Below, piece by piece: positions 31,276 to 41,043 of a DNA stretch of 64,000 bases (position 1 is its first letter; each line of letters opens with the position of its first letter). This DNA is from Clostridia bacterium (GTDB lineage Bacteria; Bacillota; Clostridia; Lachnospirales; Bianqueaceae): NCBI GenBank assembly GCA_900764045.1, contig CAAFMN010000035.1, forward strand, positions 1-64,000, read 5' to 3'. Under the pieces are notes generated by a model. The model saw only the letters and a program-made list of their open reading frames with translations, ran no database searches and was not told the origin of the DNA. The position numbers and the translations under genes are program-made.

Positions 31276-32904
31276 TTACATCATTCCGCCCATGCCGGCG
31301 CCTGCTCCTGCGGGCATAGCCGGTTCCGGAGCCGGATGATCTGCTACTACGGCCTCAGTCGTCAGCAATGTAGAAGCAACCGATGTCGCATTCTGCAGTG
31401 CGCTTCTTGTAACCTTGACAGGATCGATGATGCCTTCCGCTACCATATCCACATACTCTTCAGTCAGAGCATTGAAGCCGGTGCCTTCCTTGGACTCCTT
31501 CAGCTTGTTGACAACAACAGAGCCTTCCAGACCTGCATTGGTTACGATCTGACGCAGAGGAGCTTCCAGTGCCTTAACGATGATGTTGGCGCCGGTCTTC
31601 TCGTCGCCGCTCAGAGAATCCGCTACTTCCTGCGTTGCCTTGATCGCATGGATGTATGCGCTGCCGCCGCCGCAAACGATACCCTCTTCTACTGCCGCGC
31701 GAGTTGCTGCCAGAGCATCCTCCATACGCAGCTTCTTCTCCTTCATCTCCGCCTCAGAAGCAGCACCGACCTTGATTACCGCTACGCCGCCGGCCAGCTT
31801 AGCCAGACGCTCCTGCAGCTTCTCCTTATCGAACTCAGAAGTCGTCTCGCCGATCTGCGTTCTGATCTGAGCAACACGAGCCTTGATGGCATTCGGATCG
31901 CCCATACCGTCTACGATGATGGTGTTCTCCTTCTGAACCTTAACAGTCTTGGCACGGCCAAGCATATCCATGGTCGCTTCCTTCAGATCCAGGCCAACTT
32001 CCTGAGAAATTACAGTACCGCCGGTCAGAACCGCGATATCCTCCAGCATTGCCTTTCTGCGGTCGCCAAACCCAGGTGCCTTAACCGCCACACAGTTAAA
32101 GGTACCACGCAGCTTGTTGACAACCAGTGTTGCCAATGCCTCTCCTTCTACATCCTCTGCAATGATCAGCAGACGGCCGCCCTGCTGTACAATCTGCTCC
32201 AGAACCGGCAGGATCTCCTGAATATTGCTGATCTTCTTATCGGTAATCAGGATATACGGATTGTCCAGAACCGCTTCCATCTTATCCATATCAGTCGCCA
32301 TGTAAGCGGACAGATAACCACGATCAAACTGCATACCTTCTACCAGGTCCAGCTCAGTATTCATGGTCTTGGACTCTTCTACCGTAATAACGCCGTCCTT
32401 GGATACACGCTCCATAGCGTCGGCAACCATGGCTCCGACTTCCTTATCGCCGGCAGAGATCGCCGCAACCTGAGCAATATGATTCTTGCCGTTTACCGGG
32501 GTGCTGATCGCCTTGATCGACTCTACGGCAGCCTCGGTTGCCTTCTGCATACCTCTTCTCAGAATAATGGAGTTGGCTCCGGCAGCGATATTCTTCATAC
32601 CTTCCTGAATCATAGCCTGTGCCAGTACGGTTGCTGTCGTAGTACCGTCACCAGCCGCGTCATTGGTCTTGGTCGCAACTTCCTTTACAAGCTGCGCACC
32701 CATATTCTCAAACGGATCCTCCAGCTCGATCTCCTTGGCGATGGTCACACCATCGTTGGTAATCAGCGGAGTACCATACTTCTTATCCAGAACAACATTG
32801 CGTCCCTTGGGGCCCAGCGTAATCTTGACGGTATCCGCCAGAAGATTGACGCCTCTCTCCAATGCGTTTCTTGCTTCGGTTCCGTGCTTAATATCCTTAG
32901 ACAT
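31276..32904 (-). CDS. groL: 60-kDa chaperonin GroEL
   Basis: A 542-residue chaperonin subunit. Hallmarks are KITLGPKGRNVVLDKKYG, the ATP-site AAGDGTTTATVLAQ, and the C-terminal Gly/Met-rich repeat GAGAGMGGMM. It forms the double ring that folds proteins with GroES. It follows groES by 15 nt and is controlled by the CIRCE element upstream. Confidence 0.97.
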   Translation of the reverse strand: MSKDIKHGTEARNALERGVNLLADTVKITLGPKGRNVVLDKKYGTPLITNDGVTIAKEIELEDPFENMGAQLVKEVATKTNDAAGDGTTTATVLAQAMIQEGMKNIAAGANSIILRRGMQKATEAAVESIKAISTPVNGKNHIAQVAAISAGDKEVGAMVADAMERVSKDGVITVEESKTMNTELDLVEGMQFDRGYLSAYMATDMDKMEAVLDNPYILITDKKISNIQEILPVLEQIVQQGGRLLIIAEDVEGEALATLVVNKLRGTFNCVAVKAPGFGDRRKAMLEDIAVLTGGTVISQEVGLDLKEATMDMLGRAKTVKVQKENTIIVDGMGDPNAIKARVAQIRTQIGETTSEFDKEKLQERLAKLAGGVAVIKVGAASEAEMKEKKLRMEDALAATRAAVEEGIVCGGGSAYIHAIKATQEVADSLSGDEKTGANIIVKALEAPLRQIVTNAGLEGSVVVNKLKESKEGTGFNALTEEYVDMVAEGIIDPVKVTRSALQNATSVASTLLTTEAVVADHPAPEPAMPAGAGAGMGGMM

Positions 32905-32919
32905 AATTCTTCATCCTCC

Positions 32920-33207
32920 TTAATCTTCTACAATAGCCAGAATATCATTCTGCTTTACAATAATATACTCTTCGCCGTCCAGCTTTACAGTCGTGCCAGC
33001 ATACTTGGAGTAAATTACCTTGTCTCCGGCCTTGACTTCCATCTTGACTTCCTTGCCGTCAACGATTCCGCCAGGGCCTACCGCGATAACTTCCGCTTCC
33101 TGCGGCTTCTCCTGAGACTGTGTCGTCAGGATGATTCCGCCCTTTGTAGTTTCCATAGCTTCTAACTGCTTTACGACGATCTTATCGCCCAAAGGTACTA
33201 ACTTCAT
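32920..33207 (-). CDS. groES: 10-kDa co-chaperonin GroES
   Basis: A 95-residue co-chaperonin, the lid of GroEL. It begins MKLVPLGDKIVVKQ; the mobile loop is TTKGGIILTTQSQEKPQ, and GDKVIYSKYAGT is the family signature. ATG at 33207 has GAGGAGG with 9 nt spacing; longer in-frame starts have none. First gene of the groESL operon. Confidence 0.96.
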   Translation of the reverse strand: MKLVPLGDKIVVKQLEAMETTKGGIILTTQSQEKPQEAEVIAVGPGGIVDGKEVKMEVKAGDKVIYSKYAGTTVKLDGEEYIIVKQNDILAIVED

Positions 33208-33271
33208 AATCATTAACCTCCTCAAATGCTCCGCCATTTTGCCGGTTCTTCGCATAAATTCGTTTTTCCTG

Positions 33272-33298
33272 TTAGCACTCCACTCTATCGAGTGCTAA
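33272..33298. promoter_or_regulatory. CIRCE element (HrcA operator) before groES
   Basis: TTAGCACTC - 9 bp - GAGTGCTAA is an exact CIRCE inverted repeat. It covers the predicted start of groESL transcription and is the site of the heat-shock repressor HrcA, whose gene is not in this window. Confidence 0.97.
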
Positions 33299-33306
33299 CA
33301 GTGTAT

Positions 33307-33335
33307 AGTTTACTCATTTCCCACTATATAGGCAA
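33307..33335 (-). promoter_or_regulatory. promoter of groES-groEL
   Basis: On the minus strand TTGCCT (33330-33335) and TAAACT (33307-33312) are 17 bp apart, directly upstream of CIRCE. Confidence 0.55.
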
Positions 33336-33391
33336 CTTCCGTTTTCTTTAATTATCCATCATTTTCTTTAAATATCTTTTGTTTTCTCTTA

Positions 33392-34615
33392 TTATCTCTT
33401 TTTTTCTTTATTTTTCAATATTTTTTCACGATACTCCCGACCCCGGCCATGCCACATTCCCCCCGGCAAAGCAAGGGTATAATAATCTGTATATCGTGTC
33501 TCCGCCCCGAACAGTTCCTGTGCCTGTCTAGTAAGTCCTTCCAGCTCTGCCGAAGGCTGTGTCAGAATCGGCAGCTCCGCTTTTTCCCGGATACGCTTGA
33601 GCAGCTCTTCGCCTCGGGGACCGATTCCCAATATTCGTAAATACGACGGCCCGTTTTCCCAGCCGACGCTGCGGCGTGTCTCCTCGGTAATCCCTAAGCA
33701 AAAATTCATAAGTCCCCGCCGAATTCTTGCCGCCGGATAACGTTTGCAGGATACTTCCTGTACCAACTCCTCCATAGAGCAATACCGTTTCGCGCATCGC
33801 GCAATTCGGTTCTCCAGCCCTTCACCGATCTCCGGCGTCTCCGCCAGCACTCGTTCCCCCTTTTCCGCCAGCTTCCAATAAAATTGCTTGGTAAAAGCAG
33901 CCGGATCCGGCATCACTCCTTGCTGCCACAGCTGTACTGAAGACTGCGGCATCGCTTCTTCATAAGACAGGCCAGCCCGCAGTCTCCTACGAATGGCCGA
34001 TGCCGAAATATATTCTCCTTCGGCATCCTCCGCTCCATGAGCGGTCCCAATCCTTTGTACCGGACATATTTCTGTTTTTTCTGCTCCGTACTTTTGTAAC
34101 GCCATCAGATACTCCACGCCCAGGATAACTCCCGGCTGCTCCAGTGCATCCGCTGCCCGGTCCCCCAGTAGCTGCTTCACAGCTTCTCCCCTTGATGCCG
34201 CAAAGCCCTTGCCCTGTGCTAGCCCTACACGGAGAAGCGACTTATACTCCTCGGTTTCTTCCGCTAAAAAATCCGCCAGGAGCCTTAATAACGGAAGATC
34301 TGCTGTCTCGCATCCAAAAGAGAGGATGTCGATTCCGGAAGCAAGGGCCAAACGCACTCCTGCCCGCGCAAAGCTTTGTGCGCCACTCATGGCAAACAGT
34401 GTCGGAATCTCCACCACGAGGTCCGCGCCGGAGGCAAGGGCCATCCGGGTCCGCAGCCATTTATCCACCACCGCCGCTTCTCCCCGCTGCACATAATTTC
34501 CGCTCATAACGCATACCAGCGCATCCGCACCGCTTTGCTTCCTGGCTTCGCTCATCTGATATACATGCCCATTATGCAATGGATTATACTCACTTATGAT
34601 CCCCAAAACCCGCAC
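33392..34615 (-). CDS. tmcAL: tRNA(Met) cytidine acetate ligase, TmcAL (YlbM) type
   Basis: A 407-residue nucleotidyltransferase-fold protein. The N-terminal motif GIISEYNPLHNGHVYQ contains the HxGH ATP-binding site. In Bacillus TmcAL uses acetate and ATP to make N4-acetylcytidine at the wobble base of elongator tRNA-Met. Further family stretches are CVMSGNYVQRGEAAVVDKW and ISASAIRRRL. The start codon is GTG at 34615 with GGAGG 8 nt upstream. It follows the foldase gene by 62 nt, separated by a strong terminator. Confidence 0.9.
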   Translation of the reverse strand: MRVLGIISEYNPLHNGHVYQMSEARKQSGADALVCVMSGNYVQRGEAAVVDKWLRTRMALASGADLVVEIPTLFAMSGAQSFARAGVRLALASGIDILSFGCETADLPLLRLLADFLAEETEEYKSLLRVGLAQGKGFAASRGEAVKQLLGDRAADALEQPGVILGVEYLMALQKYGAEKTEICPVQRIGTAHGAEDAEGEYISASAIRRRLRAGLSYEEAMPQSSVQLWQQGVMPDPAAFTKQFYWKLAEKGERVLAETPEIGEGLENRIARCAKRYCSMEELVQEVSCKRYPAARIRRGLMNFCLGITEETRRSVGWENGPSYLRILGIGPRGEELLKRIREKAELPILTQPSAELEGLTRQAQELFGAETRYTDYYTLALPGGMWHGRGREYREKILKNKEKKR

Positions 34616-34633
34616 TTTATTCTCCTCCTAAAA

Positions 34634-34662
34634 AAACCGTCCGGAATGAATCCGGACGGTTT
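34634..34662 (-). terminator. terminator behind the foldase gene
   Basis: AAACCGTCCGGA (34634-34645) pairs with TCCGGACGGTTT (34651-34662); on the minus strand a seven-T run follows. It ends 16 nt from the foldase stop and lies just before the tmcAL ribosome-binding site. Confidence 0.92.
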
Positions 34663-34677
34663 CATCGTCTCTCCTTA

Positions 34678-36216
34678 TCAGAACGGCTTGGACTTCAGAG
34701 AAATTCCAAAGTCATGACGTACTACTTCATACTGATCCTGCAGTGCCTGATAGGTTTCGTTGTAATCCGCATTGCGCTTTGCAGCCTCTACCTGGATCTC
34801 CCAGTATGCCTGGTTCTCTCCTACCATATACAGAACATGATATCCTGTGGTAGACTCCACTACAGCTGTATCACCCGGCTTGCGGCTGGAATCAAAAATC
34901 CACTCTCCAAGCGCGTCGTCCGTCTTGGTTACCCGCTGAGCCAATCCGCCGTCCGACTCCAGATCCGACTCCTGATTGGCCAATTCCGCAAAGCTGTCCT
35001 CTGTCGCGGCTCCGCTCTTCCACTGTGCCAGCAGATCCTCAGCACGCTTCTTAGCCGCCGCCATCTCTTCCTCATCGGAAGTATCATCAACTTTCACATA
35101 GATCTGACGAACATCCATCGTATGATAATCATACCGATAGGCAGGCGTCACCATGTACACCGCAAAATACCCTGTACCCGAGCTGTTCTCAACGACCGCA
35201 ACATCTCCGGCCGCTCTGCCATCCGCAAAGGCCCACTCACCCAGATTCGCGTCCAGACTCTTCAGTGTGCTGGCGCTTACCGCCGTACGCTTGCTATTAT
35301 CCGTGATCTCCTTCGTCGGATCATAATCATCCGACTTCTTGGCACTCTCGGTCTTAACCTCGATTACGCGCTCGGAATATTTCTCTTCGCTGGTGATTCC
35401 GTTAATGAACTCTTCCGCTTCTGCCTTGGCCTGCTCTACCGTCTTACCCTCAGTAGAGTCTGTCGCTTCAACTTTATTAAAGGACATATAACGGATATCC
35501 ACATACGTATACGTATCCTTTACCGTGTTCTGATAATAGTCTTCCAATTCATCCGTCGTGTATTCCGGACGTGCCTTCAGATCATCCTCATACTCCGTTG
35601 CCAACTGATAATCCAACTGAATGGAACGCATCAGGTTTTCATTCATTCCAACGCCATAGATCGCCGTAAGATAACGATCCAGCGAAATCTTCTGCTGCGT
35701 CGCCTGGGTCGCAAGACTGGTCATCGTACTCTCCACCTCGGCCTTGCCGCTCTCAGACAGCGTATATCCTTCTGCCTGTGCCGCCAGCACGAGCGTTTTA
35801 ACATTTTGTACCGCGGCAACCGCTGACTCTACAAAGTAATCTTCCCATGTCTGCGTATCGGAATACTTCTGCTTATTCAGAGACTTGCCAGTATCAAACG
35901 GAACATAAGAACCGCTCGTGTACTGATAATACATGTTATAGGTACTCAGAGCCTGCTGTACATAATAATAGCTGAATTCCGCAGAGCTAACCTTCTGATC
36001 TCCCACTTCCAAAGCCGTTACCATCCGTCTGGTAAAGCCCGCATTGGCAACGACAATCACGGCTACCAGCAAAATGGCCAGAATCGAACCACCGGCAATC
36101 CCCAACGCTCTCTTGGTTCCGGGCTTAACCTTGGAATTCTGCATCTTCTGCAGCTTTTTCTTTCTCTTCGCCGCCTCTTTACGGCGTTTTTCAAACTTAT
36201 CCTGTTCTTCGCTCAT
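34678..36216 (-). CDS. membrane-anchored peptidyl-prolyl isomerase, parvulin (PrsA/SurA-like)
   Basis: A 512-residue extracytoplasmic foldase. A very basic cytoplasmic N-terminus (about residues 8-35, KRRKEAAKRKKKLQK) is followed by one transmembrane helix (about 37-58) and a large outer part. A SurA-type N-terminal helical region precedes the parvulin segment around residues 370-475: VRQIYVKVDD, then FAELANQESDLESDGGLAQR. There is no lipobox, unlike Bacillus PrsA, so it is helix-anchored. It probably helps secreted proteins fold. A promoter and a terminator make it a single-gene unit. Confidence 0.87.
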   Translation of the reverse strand: MSEEQDKFEKRRKEAAKRKKKLQKMQNSKVKPGTKRALGIAGGSILAILLVAVIVVANAGFTRRMVTALEVGDQKVSSAEFSYYYVQQALSTYNMYYQYTSGSYVPFDTGKSLNKQKYSDTQTWEDYFVESAVAAVQNVKTLVLAAQAEGYTLSESGKAEVESTMTSLATQATQQKISLDRYLTAIYGVGMNENLMRSIQLDYQLATEYEDDLKARPEYTTDELEDYYQNTVKDTYTYVDIRYMSFNKVEATDSTEGKTVEQAKAEAEEFINGITSEEKYSERVIEVKTESAKKSDDYDPTKEITDNSKRTAVSASTLKSLDANLGEWAFADGRAAGDVAVVENSSGTGYFAVYMVTPAYRYDYHTMDVRQIYVKVDDTSDEEEMAAAKKRAEDLLAQWKSGAATEDSFAELANQESDLESDGGLAQRVTKTDDALGEWIFDSSRKPGDTAVVESTTGYHVLYMVGENQAYWEIQVEAAKRNADYNETYQALQDQYEVVRHDFGISLKSKPF

Positions 36217-36268
36217 ACTCTTTCATCCTCTCCAACCTATTGCCGCAAGTATGCGGCCGATCCCTATG

Positions 36269-36297
36269 AGAATATCATATTTTATAGGAAAAATCAA
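36269..36297 (-). promoter_or_regulatory. promoter of the foldase gene
   Basis: On the minus strand TTGATT (36292-36297) and TATTCT (36269-36274) are 17 bp apart, about 50 nt before the ATG. Confidence 0.65.
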
Positions 36298-36333
36298 GTA
36301 TTTTTGCACTTTGTTCATCAATGATATACAAAA

Positions 36334-36359
36334 AAGCCTCTGCCCGTAGGCAGAGGCTT
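36334..36359 (-). terminator. terminator behind tuf
   Basis: AAGCCTCTGC (36334-36343) pairs with GCAGAGGCTT (36350-36359); a T-run follows on the minus strand. It lies 15 nt past the tuf stop. Confidence 0.92.
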
Positions 36360-36374
36360 AAATTCTATCAGAAA

Positions 36375-37562
36375 TTACTCGATGATCTCGGTAACGGAAC
36401 CGGAACCTACGGTACGGCCACCCTCACGGATAGCGAAACGCAGACCCTTCTCCATAGCTACCGGGTAGATCAGCTCGATCGTCATCTCAACGTGATCGCC
36501 AGGCATGCACATCTCAACGCCTTCCGGCAGAGTGATAACACCCGTAACGTCAGTTGTTCTGAAATAGAACTGAGGACGATAGTTGGTCAGGAACGGAGTA
36601 TGACGTCCGCCTTCTTCCTTTTTCAGAACGTATACCTGGCCCTTAATCTTGTGGTGAGGAGTTACAGTACCGGGCTTAGCCAGAACCTGTCCTCTCTCGA
36701 TTTCGTTTCTCTGAATACCACGCAGCAGAGCACCGATATTATCACCAGCCTGAGCCTCATCCAGCAGCTTGTGGAACATCTCGATACCGGTAACAACATA
36801 GGCCTTGGTCTCACCGTGCAGACCTACACGCTCAACGGAGTCGTTCAGCTTCAGGACACCACGCTCAACACGGCCGGTAGCAACAGTACCACGACCAGTG
36901 ATGGAGAATACATCCTCAACAGGCATCAGGAACGGCTTATCAGCGTCACGCTCAGGAGCCGGGATATACTCGTCTACAGTGTTCATCAGCTCAAGGATCT
37001 TGTCGCCCCACTCGCTGAACGGATCCTGCAGAGCCATCAGAGCAGAACCACGAACGATCGGGCAGCCCTCGAAACCATACTCTTCCAGAGCTTCGGTAAC
37101 TTCCATCTCAACCAGCTCCAGCAGCTCTTCGTCGTCTACCATATCGCACTTGTTCAGGAATACTACGATGTAAGGAACGCCTACCTGACGGGACAGCAGG
37201 ATGTGCTCACGAGTCTGAGCCATCGGGCCATCGGTAGCAGCTACTACCAGGATAGCGCCATCCATCTGAGCAGCACCAGTGATCATGTTCTTTACATAGT
37301 CAGCATGTCCCGGGCAGTCAACATGAGCATAATGACGCTTCTCGGTCTCATACTCAACGTGAGAAGTAGAAATGGTGATTCCACGCTCTCTCTCTTCCGG
37401 AGCCTTATCGATCTTATCGAAAGCAACGGTCTCGCCGGTACCCAGTCTCTCATGCAGAGTCTTGGTAATTGCAGCGGTCAGAGTAGTCTTACCATGGTCA
37501 ACGTGACCAATGGTACCGATGTTAATATGGGGTTTGGTTCTTTCAAATTTAACCTTAGCCAT
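36375..37562 (-). CDS. tuf: translation elongation factor Tu
   Basis: A 395-residue GTPase that delivers aminoacyl-tRNA to the ribosome. The GTP-binding motifs are GHVDHGKTT, DCPGHADYV and NKCDMVD. Domains 2 and 3 are complete up to VGSGSVTEIIE. It is the last gene of the rpsL-rpsG-fusA-tuf cluster and has an additional promoter of its own, typical for a protein needed in excess. Confidence 0.98.
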   Translation of the reverse strand: MAKVKFERTKPHINIGTIGHVDHGKTTLTAAITKTLHERLGTGETVAFDKIDKAPEERERGITISTSHVEYETEKRHYAHVDCPGHADYVKNMITGAAQMDGAILVVAATDGPMAQTREHILLSRQVGVPYIVVFLNKCDMVDDEELLELVEMEVTEALEEYGFEGCPIVRGSALMALQDPFSEWGDKILELMNTVDEYIPAPERDADKPFLMPVEDVFSITGRGTVATGRVERGVLKLNDSVERVGLHGETKAYVVTGIEMFHKLLDEAQAGDNIGALLRGIQRNEIERGQVLAKPGTVTPHHKIKGQVYVLKKEEGGRHTPFLTNYRPQFYFRTTDVTGVITLPEGVEMCMPGDHVEMTIELIYPVAMEKGLRFAIREGGRTVGSGSVTEIIE

Positions 37563-37601
37563 TTTTGAATCCTCCTAATTATTTTTTATACGCCTGTTGC
37601 T

Positions 37602-37630
37602 ATTATAGCGGGTTTAAGCGTTTTTTGCAA
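37602..37630 (-). promoter_or_regulatory. internal promoter of tuf
   Basis: On the minus strand TTGCAA (37625-37630) and TATAAT (37602-37607) are 17 bp apart, 40 nt before the tuf ATG and directly after a hairpin behind fusA. Confidence 0.75.
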
Positions 37631-37670
37631 GACCCTTTTCAAAAATTCACGAAGAATTTCTGAAAGGGTC
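37631..37670 (-). terminator. hairpin between fusA and tuf
   Basis: GACCCTTTTCA (37631-37641) pairs with TGAAAGGGTC (37661-37670), with an inner AAATTC/GAATTT stem. No T-run follows on the minus strand, so it may be a partial terminator or processing site that sets tuf apart from fusA. Confidence 0.5.
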
Positions 37671-37690
37671 CCGCTATTATACAATTTTTC

Positions 37691-39775
37691 TTACTGCTTG
37701 CCCTTGCTGTCCAGTACCTTTTCCTGAATGCTCTTCGGTACAGGCTCATAGCAATGGAACTGCATGGTGTAAACTCCACGGCCCTGTGTCTTAGAACGCA
37801 GATCGGTCGCATAACCGAACATCTCACCCAGCGGTACGAAACCGTGTACGATGGATGCCCCGTTTCTGGAATCCATACCCTCAATACGGCCGCGGCGGGA
37901 GTTGATGTCGCCGATGATATCGCCCATGTACTCCTCCGGTACCGTAACGTCTACCTTCATCATAGGCTCCAGAAGCGTGGAACCGCCCTTACGCATAGCC
38001 TCCTTGAAGGCCATGGAACCAGCGATCTTAAACGCCATTTCAGAAGAGTCTACTTCATGATAGGATCCGTCGTAGCACTCTGCGCGAACACCCAGAACCG
38101 GGTAGCCTGCCAGAGCACCGCTCTGCATCGCTTCCTGAATACCGGCGTCTACCGCAGGGATATACTCCTTCGGAATCGCACCGCCGACGATCGCGTTGAC
38201 GAACTCGTACAACTTCTCGCCATTGGGGTCGGTCGGATAGAAGCGAACCTTACAATGACCATACTGACCACGTCCACCAGACTGACGGACGAACTTGCCT
38301 TCTACGTCGACTTCCTTAGACAGAGCTTCCTTATAGGCTACCTGCGGCGCGCCTACGTTTGCCTCTACCTTGAACTCACGCATCAGACGGTCAACAATAA
38401 TCTCCAGGTGCAGCTCACCCATACCGGAGATGATGGTCTGACCAGTCTCCTGGTTGGTGTAGGTACGGAAGGTCGGGTCTTCTTCTGCCAGCTTAGCCAG
38501 CGCGATACCCATCTTCTCCTGACCAGCCTTGGTCTTGGGCTCGATAGCAACAGAGATAACGGGCTCCGGGAACACCATGGACTCCAGCACGATCGGATGC
38601 TGCTCATCACACAGGGTATCACCGGTTGTCGTGAACTTCAGTCCAACGGCAGCAGCAATATCACCGGCGTATACAGTATCCAGATCCTGACGCTTATTCG
38701 CGTGCATCTGCAGGATACGTCCCAGACGCTCCTTCTTGCCCTTAACGGAATTCAGTACATAAGAACCTGCATTGGCTACACCGGAATATACCCGGAAGAA
38801 CGCCAGCTTACCCACAAACGGGTCAACCATGATCTTAAACGCCAGTGCAGCGAAAGGCTCAGTGTCAGAAGAATGACGGAACTCTTCCGTCTCGCCGTCC
38901 GGCAGCGTTCCCTTAATAGAAGGAACATCGGTCGGAGCCGGCATGTATGCAACAACTGCATCCAGCAGCTTCTGAACACCCTTGTTACGATATGCGGTAC
39001 CGCACAGTACCGGAACCATCTTGGTCGCACAAACCGCAGCACGCATCGCCTTCTGCAGCTGTTCAATCGTAACTTCTTCACCTTCCAGGTATGCCATCAT
39101 CAGATCGTCATCGGTCTCACAAATGGACTCTACCATATTGTTGTGATATTCCTCAGCCTGATCCTTCATATCCTCCGGAATCTCGGTCTCGGAAATATCT
39201 GTGCCCTTATCATCATTATAGATGTAGGCTTTCATATTCATCAGGTCGATAACGCCCTTGAAATCGTCCTCTTTGCCAATCGGAAGCTGGATCGGCACCG
39301 CATTGGCACCCAGACGCTCCTTCATCATGCTGACAGCGTTGTAGAAATCCGCGCCCATGATGTCCATCTTGTTTACGAACGCCATTCTCGGTACATGGTA
39401 CTCGTCTGCCTGACGCCATACGGTCTCAGACTGAGGCTCTACACCGCCCTTAGCACAGAAAACGCCGATCGCGCCGTCCAGTACACGCAGAGAACGCTCT
39501 ACCTCAACGGTAAAGTCTACATGTCCCGGCGTATCGATGATATTGATACGATTTCCCTTCCAGAAGCAAGTTGTAGCAGCAGATGTAATCGTGATACCTC
39601 TCTCCTGCTCCTGCTCCATCCAGTCCATCTGCGCGGTACCCTCATGGGTATCACCGATCTTATGCGTCTTTCCGGTATAAAAGAGGATACGCTCGGTCAG
39701 AGTTGTCTTACCCGCATCGATATGAGCCATAATACCAATATTTCTGGTATTCTCCAACGAATATTCTCTTGCCAA
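37691..39775 (-). CDS. fusA: translation elongation factor G
   Basis: A 694-residue GTPase that drives ribosomal translocation. The GTP motifs are AHIDAGKTT, DTPGHVDFT and NKMDIMGAD. All five domains are present with normal length (ends with EKVLDSKGKQ). It lies 20 nt behind rpsG in the str operon. Confidence 0.98.
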   Translation of the reverse strand: MAREYSLENTRNIGIMAHIDAGKTTLTERILFYTGKTHKIGDTHEGTAQMDWMEQEQERGITITSAATTCFWKGNRINIIDTPGHVDFTVEVERSLRVLDGAIGVFCAKGGVEPQSETVWRQADEYHVPRMAFVNKMDIMGADFYNAVSMMKERLGANAVPIQLPIGKEDDFKGVIDLMNMKAYIYNDDKGTDISETEIPEDMKDQAEEYHNNMVESICETDDDLMMAYLEGEEVTIEQLQKAMRAAVCATKMVPVLCGTAYRNKGVQKLLDAVVAYMPAPTDVPSIKGTLPDGETEEFRHSSDTEPFAALAFKIMVDPFVGKLAFFRVYSGVANAGSYVLNSVKGKKERLGRILQMHANKRQDLDTVYAGDIAAAVGLKFTTTGDTLCDEQHPIVLESMVFPEPVISVAIEPKTKAGQEKMGIALAKLAEEDPTFRTYTNQETGQTIISGMGELHLEIIVDRLMREFKVEANVGAPQVAYKEALSKEVDVEGKFVRQSGGRGQYGHCKVRFYPTDPNGEKLYEFVNAIVGGAIPKEYIPAVDAGIQEAMQSGALAGYPVLGVRAECYDGSYHEVDSSEMAFKIAGSMAFKEAMRKGGSTLLEPMMKVDVTVPEEYMGDIIGDINSRRGRIEGMDSRNGASIVHGFVPLGEMFGYATDLRSKTQGRGVYTMQFHCYEPVPKSIQEKVLDSKGKQ

Positions 39776-39795
39776 AATTATTTCCTCCTGTCAAC

Positions 39796-40266
39796 TTAGA
39801 AACGGAAGTGAGCGAACGCTCTGTTGGCCTCAGCCATCTTATGCGTATCTTCTCTCTTCTTTACAGCGGAACCGCTGTTGTTGGCAGCGTCCATGATCTC
39901 ATTGGCCAGGCGCTCTTCCATGGTCTTCTCGCTGCGGTTACGGGAATAAGTGGTCAGCCAGCGCAGTCCCAGGGTCTGACGGCGTTCCGGACGAACTTCC
40001 ATCGGTACCTGGTAGGTCGCACCACCTACTCGTCTTGCCTTAACTTCCAGAGCCGGCATAATATTATTCAGCGCCGTCTCAAATACTTCCATCGCGTCCT
40101 TACCGGTCTTCTCTGCCACACGGTTAAATGCACCGTAAACGATCTTCTGGGCTACGCCCTTCTTACCGTCCAGCATGATGTTGTTGATCAGCTTGGTTAC
40201 AACCTTGCTGTTGTACAACGGATCCGGAAGAACTTCTCTCTTGGATACATGTCCTTTTCTAGGCAC
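39796..40266 (-). CDS. rpsG: 30S ribosomal protein S7
   Basis: Ribosomal protein S7, 156 residues, organiser of the 30S head. It reads (V)PRKGHVSKREVLPDPLYNS at the start. The start codon is GTG at 40266: AAGGAGG sits 8 nt upstream and the family begins exactly here. A frame start 13 codons earlier would add residues not seen in S7. It lies between rpsL and fusA. Confidence 0.96.
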   Translation of the reverse strand: MPRKGHVSKREVLPDPLYNSKVVTKLINNIMLDGKKGVAQKIVYGAFNRVAEKTGKDAMEVFETALNNIMPALEVKARRVGGATYQVPMEVRPERRQTLGLRWLTTYSRNRSEKTMEERLANEIMDAANNSGSAVKKREDTHKMAEANRAFAHFRF

Positions 40267-40456
40267 GATTCTTCCCTCCTTAATCAGTTTTGGATTAATT
40301 CGCAAGCCTATACGGCTTATCGGTACTCACATACGCTGTGATTCGCGCTTCCGGCACAGTTCCTCCCGCGCTGCAACTAACGTGTCGGTACTTTCGCACT
40401 TTGCACAAATACAATCCATGCGTATTGAAACTCGAAAAAATGTTATTTATTAAAAA

Positions 40457-40867
40457 TTACTTCGGACGCTTAGCACCGTACTTAGAACGGGCCTGCTTAC
40501 GCTTGGCCACGCCTGCGGTATCCAGCGTACCACGAACGATATGGTAACGTACACCAGGCATATCCTTAACACGTCCGCCACGGATCAGAACAACGCTGTG
40601 CTCCTGAAGATTGTGGCCTTCGCCGGGGATATACGCGGTAACTTCGATACCATTGCTCAGGCGAACACGGGCGATCTTACGAAGAGCGGAGTTCGGCTTC
40701 TTCGGCGTATCAGTCTTAACTACTGTACAAACGCCACGCTTCTGCGGAGAAGAAATATCGGTCGTGCTCTTCTTCAGAGAGTTCCATCCCTTCTGCAGAG
40801 CCGGAGCGGTAGACTTCTTAACGCTAACCTGTCTTCCTTTTCTAACGAGCTGGTTAAAAGTAGGCAT
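40457..40867 (-). CDS. rpsL: 30S ribosomal protein S12
   Basis: Ribosomal protein S12, 136 residues, in the decoding centre. It begins MPTFNQLVRKGRQ; KPNSALRKIARVRLSNG carries the conserved Lys linked to streptomycin sensitivity, and HNLQEHSVVLIRGGRVKD holds the modified Asp region. ATG at 40867 has AGGAGGT 8 nt upstream; the frame extends 61 codons further but only into the leader. First gene of the str operon. A gap of 190 nt separates it from rpsG. Confidence 0.97.
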   Translation of the reverse strand: MPTFNQLVRKGRQVSVKKSTAPALQKGWNSLKKSTTDISSPQKRGVCTVVKTDTPKKPNSALRKIARVRLSNGIEVTAYIPGEGHNLQEHSVVLIRGGRVKDMPGVRYHIVRGTLDTAGVAKRKQARSKYGAKRPK

Positions 40868-40975
40868 ATATTTGCACCTCCTGTTTGAATAATACCCTGT
40901 TGTGTTGCAGCCAACAAGCGAAACTGCGAATCTATGACTGTGCAAATGCACAAGGCAATTTTCGCATACTATAGT

Positions 40976-41004
40976 AGTATAGCACCGCATTCCATCTGTG
41001 TCAA
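40976..41004 (-). promoter_or_regulatory. promoter of the str operon (rpsL-rpsG-fusA-tuf)
   Basis: On the minus strand TTGACA (40999-41004) and TATACT (40976-40981) are separated by 17 bp. A leader of about 100 nt with small inverted repeats (for instance TGTGCA/TGCACA) precedes rpsL. Confidence 0.85.
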
Positions 41005-41043
41005 GCAATTTCTCCCGCATTTTAAAAGATTTTGCGCAGGCAA

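Noticed and set aside
37754..39799. 681-codon open frame antisense to fusA; similar frames antisense to tuf (36321-37568), clpB (27202-29019) and groEL (31336-33165)
   Set aside because: Shadow frames of strongly biased codon use in housekeeping genes; no domain or start signal.
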